From Nanobdellota archaeon (GTDB lineage: Archaea; Nanobdellota; Nanobdellia; Parvarchaeales; Parvarchaeaceae), in assembly GCA_021818905.1 (NCBI GenBank), contig JAKASS010000004.1:1-64000 (forward strand): DNA of 64,000 nt, written 5' to 3'. Positions 52,253-60,641 of this stretch are shown here, piece by piece. Made by a program: the position numbers and the translations under genes. The notes beneath the pieces are model-generated. The model ran no database searches. It had not been told where the DNA came from and saw only the letters and a program-made list of their open reading frames with translations. The first letter of the stretch is position 1. Each line of letters begins with the position of its first letter.

Positions 52253-52328
52253 AATCGGAATATTATGAAGTTTGCGCTTTTAAAGTTTACCCGGGTCGAG
52301 AAACCGCGGGTTTCATCGGATCTAAAAC

Positions 52329-52991
52329 CTAGTCCCTAAACCGCTCTAAGTCCTTTTTGACCGCTGAAGCTAATCCGCTTATGTCATTATAAAACTCGTC
52401 TGACCCACTCAGCTCTTTTCTGTTGAATACGCCTATGAATCTTACGTGCGCACGCTTTGAAGCGATGGCATCGTAAGGGCTGTCGCCGACGTAAAAGGAC
52501 TTCTTCTTTTTCGCCCCGAGGACGCTAACGGATCTGTTCACTATATAAGGATCCGGTTTATCGTGAGAACGGCTGTCCGGGTTTATTATCACCTTGGATA
52601 TCTTATTAAGCCCCAAGACCCGGGTAAACTTTCTTAGTTCATTCGTATTCATAGACGTCGCTATGCAAAACTTTATGCCGTTTTCTTTTAGAAACCCGAT
52701 GAGTCCGAGTACGCCCGGATATATTTTTACCCGTGCCGCTATGTTTTTGTCTGTGATTATATCGAGTTTCGTTTTCTTTATTTTGCCATATGTCCCGCTC
52801 GTGATCTTTATGTGGAACTTTTTCGCCGCTAATTTAAGAAGCGTCTCTGTGGGGTATCTTATAGCTTGCCCCATGAAGCTTTCGGGGATATCATAACCGC
52901 CCAGCACGCTCTTTATCGCGTACTTCGTGGCGGTCTCGTGTATCTTGAGACTGTCTATAAGGGTGCCGTCTAAGTCAAAAATCAATGCCAT
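52329..52991 (-). CDS. HAD-superfamily phosphatase
   Basis: About 220 residues with HAD motif I MALIFDLDGTLIDS, motif II FCIATSMNTN, motif III lysine in SHDKPDPYIV and motif IV VGDSPYDAIASKRA. Helical cap after motif I, so a phosphoglycolate-phosphatase/beta-phosphoglucomutase-like subgroup. A TATA-like GTTAAATATT about 24 bases before ATG 52991 makes that the probable leaderless start; a further ATG at 53006 is inside the promoter. Confidence 0.88.
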   Translation of the reverse strand: MALIFDLDGTLIDSLKIHETATKYAIKSVLGGYDIPESFMGQAIRYPTETLLKLAAKKFHIKITSGTYGKIKKTKLDIITDKNIAARVKIYPGVLGLIGFLKENGIKFCIATSMNTNELRKFTRVLGLNKISKVIINPDSRSHDKPDPYIVNRSVSVLGAKKKKSFYVGDSPYDAIASKRAHVRFIGVFNRKELSGSDEFYNDISGLASAVKKDLERFRD

Positions 52992-53021
52992 TGGATAGGG
53001 CGGCATGCTTAATATTTAACG

Positions 53022-54002
53022 TTAATCCGCAATGTTCAACATGGAGTCTATTATCAGTTTTGACGCTTCTTTCTCGGAGAAACCCCTAGAGGCAAGGTAG
53101 AAAAGTTCCGCTTTGTCTATGTCTTCTATAGCTGAGGAGTGCCTTGCGGATACGTTCGTGGCTTTTATATCGAGCATCGGTACGGAGTCGGTGAACGCGT
53201 CTCCCTCGCTTAGGTTTATGGTCTTTGTCTCGAAATTTCCGCTGCATTTTTCTTTATGTATCTTTAGCATCCCTCTGAATATCAATGAAGACGGTCCATC
53301 TACGACACCCCTCCCACTGACATTTGACTTGCTGTTGAACCCCGAGTGAAGAACGTTTTGCACGCAATCGTAATGCGCTCCTTTGTCTGCGTACACGTAT
53401 ATCTTAGAATCTACCGAAGCATTCTCACCTAGGTCACAGTCTCCATGCAAAAATAGGAAGGGATCTTTTATGTGCTTGTTTATAATGGAAAGTTTTGAAT
53501 TGTCTTTCAGGACTTCCTTTATTCTTATGTAAGTTATTCCGCTGCCATTTGACTCAAACTCCAATTGGTTATCTGAACTGGCTTCGCATTCGACCCACAA
53601 GGTTACGAAGGAGAGATTGTAGTCCCCCATCGATATTTTTAGCCTCGAATTTTTCCGCATTCTCGCTTTTATCGAACCTAAAAGTGAATCGTTTTTCCCA
53701 AATTCCAGTACGCTGTCTCCGTCTACTTCTCCAGTCAAGTTAAAATTTTGGAATTTTCTTATTATGTTCAACGGTGTCTCGTTTGCCCCCTCAAAAAACT
53801 CTTCGTAACCCGAATCTTCAAATCCACCCCTTTCTGTCGGTGAGACCTTTTCTATCACATTAAAGTCAGAAATATCGAGCTTAGAGAAATCCGTGTATGC
53901 CTTTACAGTCGGTGAATCTTTCCATTCTTTCTTCCGTTCAGAAAGTACGCCATTTTCTTTTATTATTGTCCCTATAGTCTGCATATAGCTACCCTGTAGC
54001 AC
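53022..54002 (-). CDS. sufD: SufD-like Fe-S cluster scaffold protein
   Basis: The 326-residue beta-helix protein is the shorter SufBD partner. It has the C-terminal family pattern DAFTDSVPMLDIKATNVSA then RHSSAIEDIDKAELFYLASR and GFSEKEASKLII. It works with SufB and SufC in assembling Fe-S clusters. Start GTG 54002 overlaps sufB by 14 bases; ATG 53984 is an alternative that lies after the sufB stop. Confidence 0.9.
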   Translation of the reverse strand: MLQGSYMQTIGTIIKENGVLSERKKEWKDSPTVKAYTDFSKLDISDFNVIEKVSPTERGGFEDSGYEEFFEGANETPLNIIRKFQNFNLTGEVDGDSVLEFGKNDSLLGSIKARMRKNSRLKISMGDYNLSFVTLWVECEASSDNQLEFESNGSGITYIRIKEVLKDNSKLSIINKHIKDPFLFLHGDCDLGENASVDSKIYVYADKGAHYDCVQNVLHSGFNSKSNVSGRGVVDGPSSLIFRGMLKIHKEKCSGNFETKTINLSEGDAFTDSVPMLDIKATNVSARHSSAIEDIDKAELFYLASRGFSEKEASKLIIDSMLNIAD

Positions 54003-55425
54003 CGGGAAGTGTTGAGATTTCTATTTCTATCAGTTTGTTTATCTCGACTGCAAATTCCAAAGGTATCTCTTTAAGAACAGAATCCAAGAAGCCCAATACT
54101 ATCAAAGACCTGGCTTGGGTCTCGGTTAACCCTCTTGACATTAGATAAAATAACTTATCCTTAGATATCTTCCCGACCGTAGCCTCGTGATAGACCTTGG
54201 CAGTCGGACTAAGGACTTCATTGTGCGGGAATGCAGCTGTTACCGCATTGTCTTCCAGAAGCAACGAATCACACTGCGTGTAAGCCTTCGAATTGGCCGC
54301 ATTCTTGTTTATTCTTAATAATCCCCGATACACGGCTGAACCGCCCCCCATGCTTATCGATTTGGAGATTATCTTTGCACTTTGGTTTGGTGCCGACATT
54401 ATGACCTTCGAACCACTATCTTTCCAAGTGGCGGGTTGCGCAAACGAAACGGTAAGATTTGAACTGCTAGCGCCCTCTCCTATAAGATAAGAAGCGGGGT
54501 AGAGCATTGTAACCTTTGAGCCGAGAGTCGCTTCTACCCACTCCATCTGTCCTTTTTCTCCGACTATCGCGCGTTTTGTGTTTAGGTTATAGACATTTCT
54601 GCTCCAATTTTCTGCTGATATGAATTTTACTTTTGCGCCTTTATTTACGAAAACTTCCACTATGGCGGCGTGCAAGGCTTTGCTGTCTGGTTCATAAACC
54701 GCTGCACTACAACCTTCTGTATACGTTACCTCGCTTCCTTCGTCTGCGATTATCAAGGTGTGCTCGAATTGGGCGCCTTCTTTCCTATTCATCCTAAAGT
54801 AAGTCTGGAGCGGCGTCGTTATCTTTACGCCTGGGGGTATGTAAATGAACGCCCCCCCACTCCATACTGCACCGTGTAGTGCTGCAAATTTATTATCCGT
54901 GAAAGGGACTGCCTTCATAAAATACTTTTTGACTAGATCTGGATGCTCTTTTAGAGCCGTATCTACGTCCGTAAAAATTACGCCCTTATCGGCCCATTCT
55001 TTTCTTAACTTTGAGACGACACCATCCGAATCGAATACGCTTAGCGACCCTGCGAGGATCTTTCTCTCGGCTTCCGGTACTCCTATTTTTTCGTATGTAT
55101 CTTTTATTTCCTTCGGTACTTTTTCCCAATCATTTGTCAAGTCTGCATTCGGCGGGGAATAATAATAAAATTTACTGAAATCCATATCCTTGTCCAACTC
55201 TGGATAACCCCATGTCGGCGTAGGCCTTTTCAGGAACTCTGCGTAAGAATCTAATCTGAGTTTAAGCATCCATTCCGGTTCTTTCTTTATTTTCGATATC
55301 TCCCTTACCAGTCCTTCGCTTATGCCGGCGCCGAGATCATGTCTGTATTTTGTATCCGTATGGAAACCGAACTTATAGTCCATCCCGACTTCTCTTAATT
55401 CCTGTACTTTCTCTAGTCCATCCAT
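53989..55425 (-). CDS. sufB: Fe-S cluster assembly protein SufB
   Basis: The 478-residue scaffold has the SufB pattern: AVWSGGAFIYIPPGVKITTP, YTEGCSAAVYEPDSKALHAA, and the end HEATVGKISKDKLFYLMSRG. The conserved cysteine of SufB is in the EGCSA motif. It forms clusters in the SufBCD complex. It overlaps sufC by 13 bases and sufD by 14, a tight operon. Confidence 0.96.
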   Translation of the reverse strand: MDGLEKVQELREVGMDYKFGFHTDTKYRHDLGAGISEGLVREISKIKKEPEWMLKLRLDSYAEFLKRPTPTWGYPELDKDMDFSKFYYYSPPNADLTNDWEKVPKEIKDTYEKIGVPEAERKILAGSLSVFDSDGVVSKLRKEWADKGVIFTDVDTALKEHPDLVKKYFMKAVPFTDNKFAALHGAVWSGGAFIYIPPGVKITTPLQTYFRMNRKEGAQFEHTLIIADEGSEVTYTEGCSAAVYEPDSKALHAAIVEVFVNKGAKVKFISAENWSRNVYNLNTKRAIVGEKGQMEWVEATLGSKVTMLYPASYLIGEGASSSNLTVSFAQPATWKDSGSKVIMSAPNQSAKIISKSISMGGGSAVYRGLLRINKNAANSKAYTQCDSLLLEDNAVTAAFPHNEVLSPTAKVYHEATVGKISKDKLFYLMSRGLTETQARSLIVLGFLDSVLKEIPLEFAVEINKLIEIEISTLPGATG

Positions 55426-56120
55426 ACAAAACCGTCCTTCTCTATTTTAGCGGCCATCTCTTTTCCGCCAGAAGCTTCTATTCTCCCGTTTTTTATTATA
55501 TTGACTTGATCGACATTGAGATACTTGAACACGGCTGGGTTGTGAGTCACTATAAGGAAACCAGAATCGGATCCATTTATCAGTTCGGAGACCGACTTTA
55601 GGCTATCTACGTCTAGGCCGGAGTCGAATTCGTCTACTAGCGCGTACTTCGGTCTGAAAAGAAGCATCTGCAATACTTCCAGTTTCTTTTTCTCGCCGCC
55701 GGACGACGTAGTATTCAGGTTCCTGGATAATATCTCTCTATCGAAATTCATCTTCTTTACGACGGAATCCAAGTTCTGCGAAAAATCTGAAGCGCTGCCC
55801 ATCATTTTTTGGTACGCTGCCCTGACAAATCTAAGCGAGTTCAAACCTTCTACGTCTTGAGGTTCTTGGAATATCATAAAAAGACCTTTCTTAGATTTTT
55901 CATTTGGCGGGAGCTTTGTTATGTCTTCTCCGTCAAGAAGAACTTTACCACTAGTCATCGTGTAGGCGGGGTCGCCCATCAGGCTTTTGCATACCGTGCT
56001 CTTGCCGCTGCCGTTCGGACCCATAAGGATTATTTTCTTGCCGGATCCGATGAAAAGATCCACTTTATTCAGTATCTGCTTGTCTCCTACGGAAACGCTC
56101 AGGTCTCTTATCTCAAGCAT
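55413..56120 (-). CDS. sufC: Fe-S assembly ATPase SufC
   Basis: The 235-residue ABC-type ATPase has Walker A ILMGPNGSGKSTVCKSL, the family loop FMIFQEPQDVEGLNSL, signature TTSSGGEKKKLEVLQML and Walker B YALVDEFDSGLDVDSL. It drives the SufBD scaffold and is not a transporter. It lies directly after the small regulator gene (overlap 8 bases). Confidence 0.96.
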   Translation of the reverse strand: MLEIRDLSVSVGDKQILNKVDLFIGSGKKIILMGPNGSGKSTVCKSLMGDPAYTMTSGKVLLDGEDITKLPPNEKSKKGLFMIFQEPQDVEGLNSLRFVRAAYQKMMGSASDFSQNLDSVVKKMNFDREILSRNLNTTSSGGEKKKLEVLQMLLFRPKYALVDEFDSGLDVDSLKSVSELINGSDSGFLIVTHNPAVFKYLNVDQVNIIKNGRIEASGGKEMAAKIEKDGFVWMD

Positions 56121-56487
56121 GCTTATCCCTCTTCTTTGACATCTCTACGAGGCATATGAACGGCGTCATCTCCTTTTTCAGGATCGCCCCGGATGCCCGG
56201 GTCTTCTCGCATATCTCACAGGTCTTGAAAATCATATCTGCGCTTCCGGCCGATATATCGTCAGCGAGTCTATCAAAGTAAGCCGACAGTTTATTATTTG
56301 ATTTCATTTCTGATGAAAAGCTGCCACGCAACTTCTTATTATATTGGGAGATCGCAGGTTGGGTGACGTTCAGCAGTTTGGCTATTTCCTCTTGGGTGAT
56401 ATTCCTGTCCAGGAGTTTTTCGGTCAATATCGCCCTTGCGGAAGGGACTATTTCGTTCAAAGTCTTTTTACAGAACAGTTCTGGCAT
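56113..56487 (-). CDS. HTH regulator with four cysteines (COG2522-like), head of suf operon
   Basis: The 124-residue protein has a helix-turn-helix (ITQEEIAKLLNVTQPAISQY, residues about 30-49) and cysteines at about 6, 90, 93 and 112 (LFCKK; TCEICEKT; FICLVE). This matches small archaeal predicted regulators of the COG2522 type. Four cysteines and its place at the head of sufCBD suggest an Fe-S-sensing repressor. That is an inference. The gene overlaps sufC by eight bases, so it is in the operon it may control. Confidence 0.75.
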   Translation of the reverse strand: MPELFCKKTLNEIVPSARAILTEKLLDRNITQEEIAKLLNVTQPAISQYNKKLRGSFSSEMKSNNKLSAYFDRLADDISAGSADMIFKTCEICEKTRASGAILKKEMTPFICLVEMSKKRDKHA

Positions 56488-56565
56488 ATTATTACTATTC
56501 TAATACTTATGGCGTACTTATAAATATAACGGCGTTATAAAAAGAAGTAAAACCGCAAAAATTTG

Positions 56566-57039
56566 CTATCCTTTGATCGTGTCTATAATCCTTTTTCTGT
56601 AGTCTTTTACGGTATCATCGGTCAATTTATTAGTGAGATTTATTATATTGTTTACGATTATTTTTGCCCTGTTGAGTTCCTCGTGCAATTCTGCATCGCT
56701 TTTAGTCTTTAAATAATATTGTGCGTCTATCCTAAGATCCCTTGCTTTTTTGATGTCATTCACGTCGATTTTCTTATCGAGAAGAAACTCTGCGATTTCG
56801 ATCGAGCAGTCGTGATTCTCACATTTTATGCCCACTATCGTAAGAAATGAGTATAACGCATAATATTCTGCATAGTATATCATCGAAGTGGACCAAACGA
56901 GATCCTTGGATTCTAGCGTCAATTCCGCGGATTTTAACGTTTGTTTGGATAAATTAATGAAAGACGAACTTATATTGGGATTAGGGGGCATAAGTTTAGC
57001 TCCCGCTTTCTTAAAACACCAATTTATCTTACTTTCCAT
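56566..57039 (-). CDS. HEPN-domain protein (second HEPN/MNT pair)
   Basis: The 157-residue protein has a helical HEPN layout: FINLSKQTLKSAELTLESKD, then IYYAEYYALYSFLTIVGIKC. The R-x4-6-H region reads KKARDLRIDAQYYLKTKSD, with R-I-D-A-Q-Y-Y, so no histidine in the catalytic place. It overlaps the MNT gene by 11 bases. It probably acts as toxin or nucleotide-binding partner of the MNT protein. Confidence 0.75.
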   Translation of the reverse strand: MESKINWCFKKAGAKLMPPNPNISSSFINLSKQTLKSAELTLESKDLVWSTSMIYYAEYYALYSFLTIVGIKCENHDCSIEIAEFLLDKKIDVNDIKKARDLRIDAQYYLKTKSDAELHEELNRAKIIVNNIINLTNKLTDDTVKDYRKRIIDTIKG

Positions 57040-57610
57040 ATTTCTCGATTACCTTTTCTATAAATAAGTCTAATCCTTTGATCAGTACGTGATTTTCCAT
57101 GACTTCTTTCAACAATGGCTCCCCCTTTTCTATGGCATCACAAAAAATACTATATTCCATCCGAATTTCATGTATCTTTACTGGTAGGATATAGGACGGC
57201 AAGTCCTCTTTGCACCTTCCATCGGTCACTACGAGCATGTCTAAATCACTTTCTTTTGTCTGGCCCCCTCTCGCGTAACTTCCAAATATAGACAATGTAT
57301 GTATATGATCGATCCTCTCCACCTGCCTTATAAACTCCTTAAAAATGTCGTTCTTTTCCATAAATTTGATTTTCTTATATGTTTCGCTGAGAAGAATAAA
57401 ACTCGACAGGAGCGGCTCATTGAAATTAAGCGCCATTATTTTGGACCTGCCACTCTCCTTATATTTGATAACGCCAATGGATATCAATTCGCTCAAAAGT
57501 TTACTGGTTTTTGCAGCATTTTGACGCAGTATCCTCGCAATCTCCCTAACGTGCAATAAAGAACTTGGTCTCGAGAATAGGAGAGTTATTATTTCCGAAT
57601 AACCAAACAT
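57029..57610 (-). CDS. HTH-nucleotidyltransferase (MNT) of the second HEPN/MNT pair
   Basis: About 193 residues with an N-terminal winged helix (LLHVREIARILRQNAAKTSK) and MNT core LSIFGSYARGGQTKESDLD with G-S and D-x-D. It is the antitoxin-like transferase of the pair. ATG 57610 is preferred over ATG 57631 because each lies in an ACATATGT element and the inner one corresponds in position to the start of the paralogue at 47285 (MFGYSE against MLDIIN). Confidence 0.82.
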   Translation of the reverse strand: MFGYSEIITLLFSRPSSLLHVREIARILRQNAAKTSKLLSELISIGVIKYKESGRSKIMALNFNEPLLSSFILLSETYKKIKFMEKNDIFKEFIRQVERIDHIHTLSIFGSYARGGQTKESDLDMLVVTDGRCKEDLPSYILPVKIHEIRMEYSIFCDAIEKGEPLLKEVMENHVLIKGLDLFIEKVIEKYGK

Positions 57611-57635
57611 ATGTATATATTTATTAAACATATGT
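57607..57635 (-). promoter_or_regulatory. Paired ACATATGT element over the second MNT start
   Basis: ACATATGT lies at 57607-57614 and 57628-57635, centres 21 bases apart, both containing an in-frame ATG on the minus strand. The layout repeats that at 47261-47288. Both belong to genes with N-terminal helix-turn-helix domains, so an autoregulatory operator is inferred. Confidence 0.6.
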
Positions 57636-57862
57636 TTATATTATTTATACATATATAAATACTTGATCAAAGTCTTTCTATCGGCCCGCGACAGAAGATC
57701 GATGCTTCTTTTACTTTCGGCAGGTATTTAGACACGAGCTCTTCCGATTCCTTTTCCGACGACTAAGCGATCATTAATTCTAGAAGAGATTTAAGTATTT
57801 TAATTGAATCATGATAAATAAGTATTCATACTTAGTCCACCTATTCTACTTAGGTGACGAAT

Positions 57863-58084
57863 ATGACAAATATGACGCTAGCAGTTCCACCGGAACTAAC
57901 AGAACTTATGAAGAAACATAAAGATATAAAATGGAGCGAAGTCGCTAGACGGGCGTTAATCGAAAAAGCGAAAGAATTAGAACTAATGGACAAGATTTTG
58001 GCGACGAGTAAATTGACCGAAAAAGATGCGCTTGAGATTGGTAAAAAGCTTAAAGAAAACATGGCAAAAAGACATGGTTTATGA
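57863..58084 (+). CDS. VapB-like antitoxin
   Basis: About 73 residues beginning MTNMTLAVPPELTELMKKHK, with a short N-terminal strand, DIKWSEVARRALIEKAKELE helix, and a charged tail. The M-T-L-A-V-P-P-E-L ribbon and SEVARRAL helix match ribbon-helix-helix antitoxins. The stop TGA overlaps the VapC ATG (ATGA at 58081-58084). An AGGTGA before ATG 57863 may be a Shine-Dalgarno; a GTG at 57854 is an alternative start. Confidence 0.78.
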   Translation: MTNMTLAVPPELTELMKKHKDIKWSEVARRALIEKAKELELMDKILATSKLTEKDALEIGKKLKENMAKRHGL

Positions 58085-58425
58085 TTCTTGTTATCGACGC
58101 AAACTGCATTATCGCGGCGCTTATTAGAAACAGTAAATCCCGCGAAATAATTATAAGCGGTAAATTTGATCTGGTTTCTCCCGATTATTTACTCGATGAG
58201 ATAAATAAACATTTAGAATACATAACAAATAAGAGTGGCATATCTCTGGAAGAATTGAAACTATTGCTTGCTCTTCTGATACGTAAAATACGTATCATTC
58301 CACACGGAGATTATAAAGCCAAGACGAGTCTAGCGCAGAAAATAATGAGAAAAGACGTAAAGGATGTTCCTTACGTAGCGTGTTGTTTAGCGTTGAATTG
58401 CGATGAAGGCCGCTTACAAAAGTAA
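58081..58425 (+). CDS. VapC-type PIN toxin, C-terminus replaced
   Basis: The 114-residue protein has the PIN start MILVIDANCIIAALIRNSK and the later KDVPYVACCLALN segment that precedes the last acidic motif (W-S/T-x-D). After LALNC the sequence is DEGRLQK and a stop, so the last acidic residue and helix are lost. The following bases belong to another gene's 3' end (58404-58598), so a deletion has joined the two. The first motifs are intact, yet activity is doubtful. Confidence 0.75.
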   Translation: MILVIDANCIIAALIRNSKSREIIISGKFDLVSPDYLLDEINKHLEYITNKSGISLEELKLLLALLIRKIRIIPHGDYKAKTSLAQKIMRKDVKDVPYVACCLALNCDEGRLQK

Positions 58426-58598
58426 AAATCTTGCCGGCTATTTACAATTCTGGGATGACAATAAATGTATACGGTAAAAAATCTGCTTTGGTTTTGTGGA
58501 GCAAGCACCCTATAACAATTATACTAGACAACGCGGAGATAAGCAAAAACCTTAAATTATATTTCGAATTGTCGTGGTCAGCATCAAAAAATTTTTGA
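58404..58598 (+). pseudogene. 3' remnant of a TrmB-like regulator gene
   Basis: In a frame different from vapC, KVKILPAIYNSGMTINVYGK then SALVLWSKHPITIILDN and AEISKNLKLYFELSW run to a TGA at 58596-58598. The pattern GMTINVYG-K-A-L-W-P-I-I-I-N-x-E-I-x-x-x-F-x-x-Y-F-W is the C-terminus of archaeal TrmB-type regulators. The rest of the gene is missing. It marks the scar of a deletion that fused it to vapC. Confidence 0.65.
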
Positions 58599-59459
58599 TT
58601 TTGTCTGAGTCTTTGGTCTTAATACTACAAAGGAACCTTCACTTAACAGTTTTTCGTCTGAGTCTTTGACGTATCTAAAGGCTGTAGAAGTTTCTGATTG
58701 TTTGTATTCGAAAACTTTATTTATGGAAGCATCTAAAATATAAGTTTCTGAATTTATTCCCTGGTCTGGATATATTTTTGGGAATGCGAGCACCACCCAT
58801 GCGTGTTCACAGAAATCATCTTTGTCCTCTAAAATATAGCCGTTCCCCACCGTAGATCTTCCACCTAACCGTTTTATCTCTGGATCATTTGAAAGCAAAT
58901 AGTTCAGAACCAACGCCTTTTCAAAGCATACTGCCGGCAGGTCTCTAGTCAGAATATCCTGCAGATTTATGATCTTATCATCATACAGTCTGCCCCAGAC
59001 CACATCCATTGCTTTGTCTGACTCCTTACCCAGGCCGTCAAATAGGTTCGGTATATTGTAGATCGCTGCCGGATAGCCAAAAAGTCTTTCTATCGCAGTC
59101 TTTTCTTTATTTTGTTCTATCTCCTTACTTAACAGGCGTTTCATAATATCGTGCTCCGGAATAGAAACCAGATAGGTCAAATTGCGGCACAGATCTCCAG
59201 GTCCTATCTCTGCTGCAGAAAAACTTATCTTGTCATAGTTTTCATCTAAACTGTCAAGTATCTGATCTAATGGTTTCGATGCGCCGGGGTATTTCGTCTT
59301 TACCGTCTCAAAAAGTTTGGCGATGCGTTTTTTGGATGTCCCTACGCTAGTCTCGGTGTCTCTATCCAAATATTTTTCTAAAAGAGACTGTTCTTTTGCC
59401 GTTAAAGATCCGCCGACGATTTCCACTTTTTTTTCGGGTAAAGACTTTACTTTCATCAT
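58584..59459 (-). CDS. Transglutaminase-like cysteine protease fold protein
   Basis: The 291-residue protein has an N-terminal helical region (about 1-175) and a C-terminal part with a Cys-His-Asp pattern: LPAVCFEKALVLNYLL, then DDFCEHAWVVLAFP and ETYILDASINKVF. The order and spacing are those of transglutaminase-like hydrolases. Substrate unknown. It lies between a VapBC scar and a broken small gene; the family name is inferred from the triad alone. Confidence 0.6.
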   Translation of the reverse strand: MMKVKSLPEKKVEIVGGSLTAKEQSLLEKYLDRDTETSVGTSKKRIAKLFETVKTKYPGASKPLDQILDSLDENYDKISFSAAEIGPGDLCRNLTYLVSIPEHDIMKRLLSKEIEQNKEKTAIERLFGYPAAIYNIPNLFDGLGKESDKAMDVVWGRLYDDKIINLQDILTRDLPAVCFEKALVLNYLLSNDPEIKRLGGRSTVGNGYILEDKDDFCEHAWVVLAFPKIYPDQGINSETYILDASINKVFEYKQSETSTAFRYVKDSDEKLLSEGSFVVLRPKTQTKSKIF

Positions 59460-59506
59460 ATTATAAGGACGGTGTTTTTATAAAATAACCTATAAAGTCT
59501 TTTGAC

Positions 59507-59700
59507 TTAGTTTTTAGTGCGACGTTTACGTCCGGTACCGTCCCTCGGTAGTGAGTCGCCTAACGTCCCCAAATCGTTTATGTAGGACTTTCGGTAGTAT
59601 TTTATAAGCCTTACGGCTAGTCTAGCGGTCTTGCTGTCTCTTCTCTGTACCGGCTCATAAGCTGGCCCAGAGTCGTGTTTTCCAGGTCGTTAGTTTCCAT
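59507..59700 (-). pseudogene. Small basic protein gene, one frameshift
   Basis: The first frame reads METNDLENTTLGQLMSRYRE from ATG 59700 and reaches a stop; a second frame continues DSKTARLAVRLIKYYRKSYI, then NDLGTLGDSLPRDGTGRKRR and TKN with stop at 59507. The junction is near 59635. Total length 194 bases, one short of a multiple of three. The protein would be about 64 residues and is not recognised. A sequencing error is possible. Confidence 0.5.
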
Positions 59701-59781
59701 TCTTTTTTTAATCTCCTATTTTAAGATATACTTTATAGTAGTTATAAGATTGGAATGGCTATTTAAAGGTTTGTTTTTGTG

Positions 59782-59840
59782 GTAGGCGCATGCATTGGGG
59801 ATGGAAAGCGCCCAATCAAATTCGCTTTATGACTGCCTAC
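59782..59840. other. Nested-hairpin sequence, candidate structured RNA
   Basis: GTAGGC (59782-59787) pairs with GCCTAC (59835-59840), and inside that ATTGGG (59794-59799) pairs with CCCAAT (59811-59816). The two-level stem lies in an otherwise gene-free 180 bases. It is not a tRNA: no T-loop is seen. A small RNA or a cis element are both possible. Confidence 0.35.
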
Positions 59841-59884
59841 TCAAAGAAAGTCTTTCCTTTATAGTTTTTAGGCGCCCATATCGC

Positions 59885-60598
59885 CTATTTTGTTTTACCG
59901 GCCGTATTTTCAGCGTCGACAAAAGACTTCAAAACAAAGCCCGCGGTCTCCTCAAAACCGGGTGGCTGTCCCATAAGTATGTCTAGCTCTTTATTCCATT
60001 CCGTTTTAAGATCGGCTATCCTTGAAGTCAGTACGGCGAAATCGAATCTGGCAGCGTAGTATTCGAGTTTTTTATTTATCAACGCGAAATCTATCTTCGC
60101 GTCTTTCTTTAACAGGAAATATGCGTCATATAAGTCCCGTGGCCTCCTCCTTGTGAGCAGCGCCCTAGTCTTTTCCGCCATCATCTCGTCTTTGTCCATC
60201 ACAAGCACCAACTGTGCTTCCAAGTCGCGGTATTTTGGTATAAGCCTGATTAGTAGGGGTTTCAGTAGAGTTTTTTCCCTCGTGCTTATCTCTATTATGA
60301 TTGTCTGAATAGATCGCTGTTTCTCGAAAAGAGGCCCCTCTATCTTGAGATTGAATGTTACCGAGCGTTCACTTTCGGTCTTCTTAAATGAACTGTTATA
60401 AAGCCGCTTCAGACCCTGCAGAGATTCTTCCACTCTTTTTATCTCGTCCGCTGAATTCACGGTGAAGTCAAGATCTTCGGAAAAACGATCCAGCCCGTAG
60501 CATTTTTGTAGAGCAGTCCCTCCTTTAAAAATCAACCCTGCTTTTGCCAGCTTGAACACTTCTAGAAGTACGACATACTGCAAGTAATCCTTCTCCAC
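59885..60598 (-). CDS. AbiEii-type nucleotidyltransferase toxin (second pair)
   Basis: The 237-residue protein has LIFKGGTALQKCYGLDRFSE then DLDFTVN, the AbiEii nucleotidyltransferase site, and EMMAEKTRALLTRRRPRDLY. It parallels the toxin at 1215-1970. The annotated start is GTG 60598, but coding homology to the paralogue continues 17 codons upstream (LTKSELLEYKTWPNRYQ against the paralogue's ISRKELLEQGG region) where only CTG (60647-60649) is available. That start would overlap the antitoxin by eight bases. Confidence 0.82.
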   Translation of the reverse strand: MEKDYLQYVVLLEVFKLAKAGLIFKGGTALQKCYGLDRFSEDLDFTVNSADEIKRVEESLQGLKRLYNSSFKKTESERSVTFNLKIEGPLFEKQRSIQTIIIEISTREKTLLKPLLIRLIPKYRDLEAQLVLVMDKDEMMAEKTRALLTRRRPRDLYDAYFLLKKDAKIDFALINKKLEYYAARFDFAVLTSRIADLKTEWNKELDILMGQPPGFEETAGFVLKSFVDAENTAGKTK

Positions 60599-60641
60599 CT
60601 GGTACCTGTTGGGCCAGGTCTTGTATTCCAGAAGTTCACTT

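Noticed and set aside
57636-57853. Minus-strand coding-like stretch LVSKYLPKVKEASIFCRGPI in the gap before vapB
   Set aside because: No start codon except a GTG, a stop immediately upstream in frame and no known family; at most a relic.
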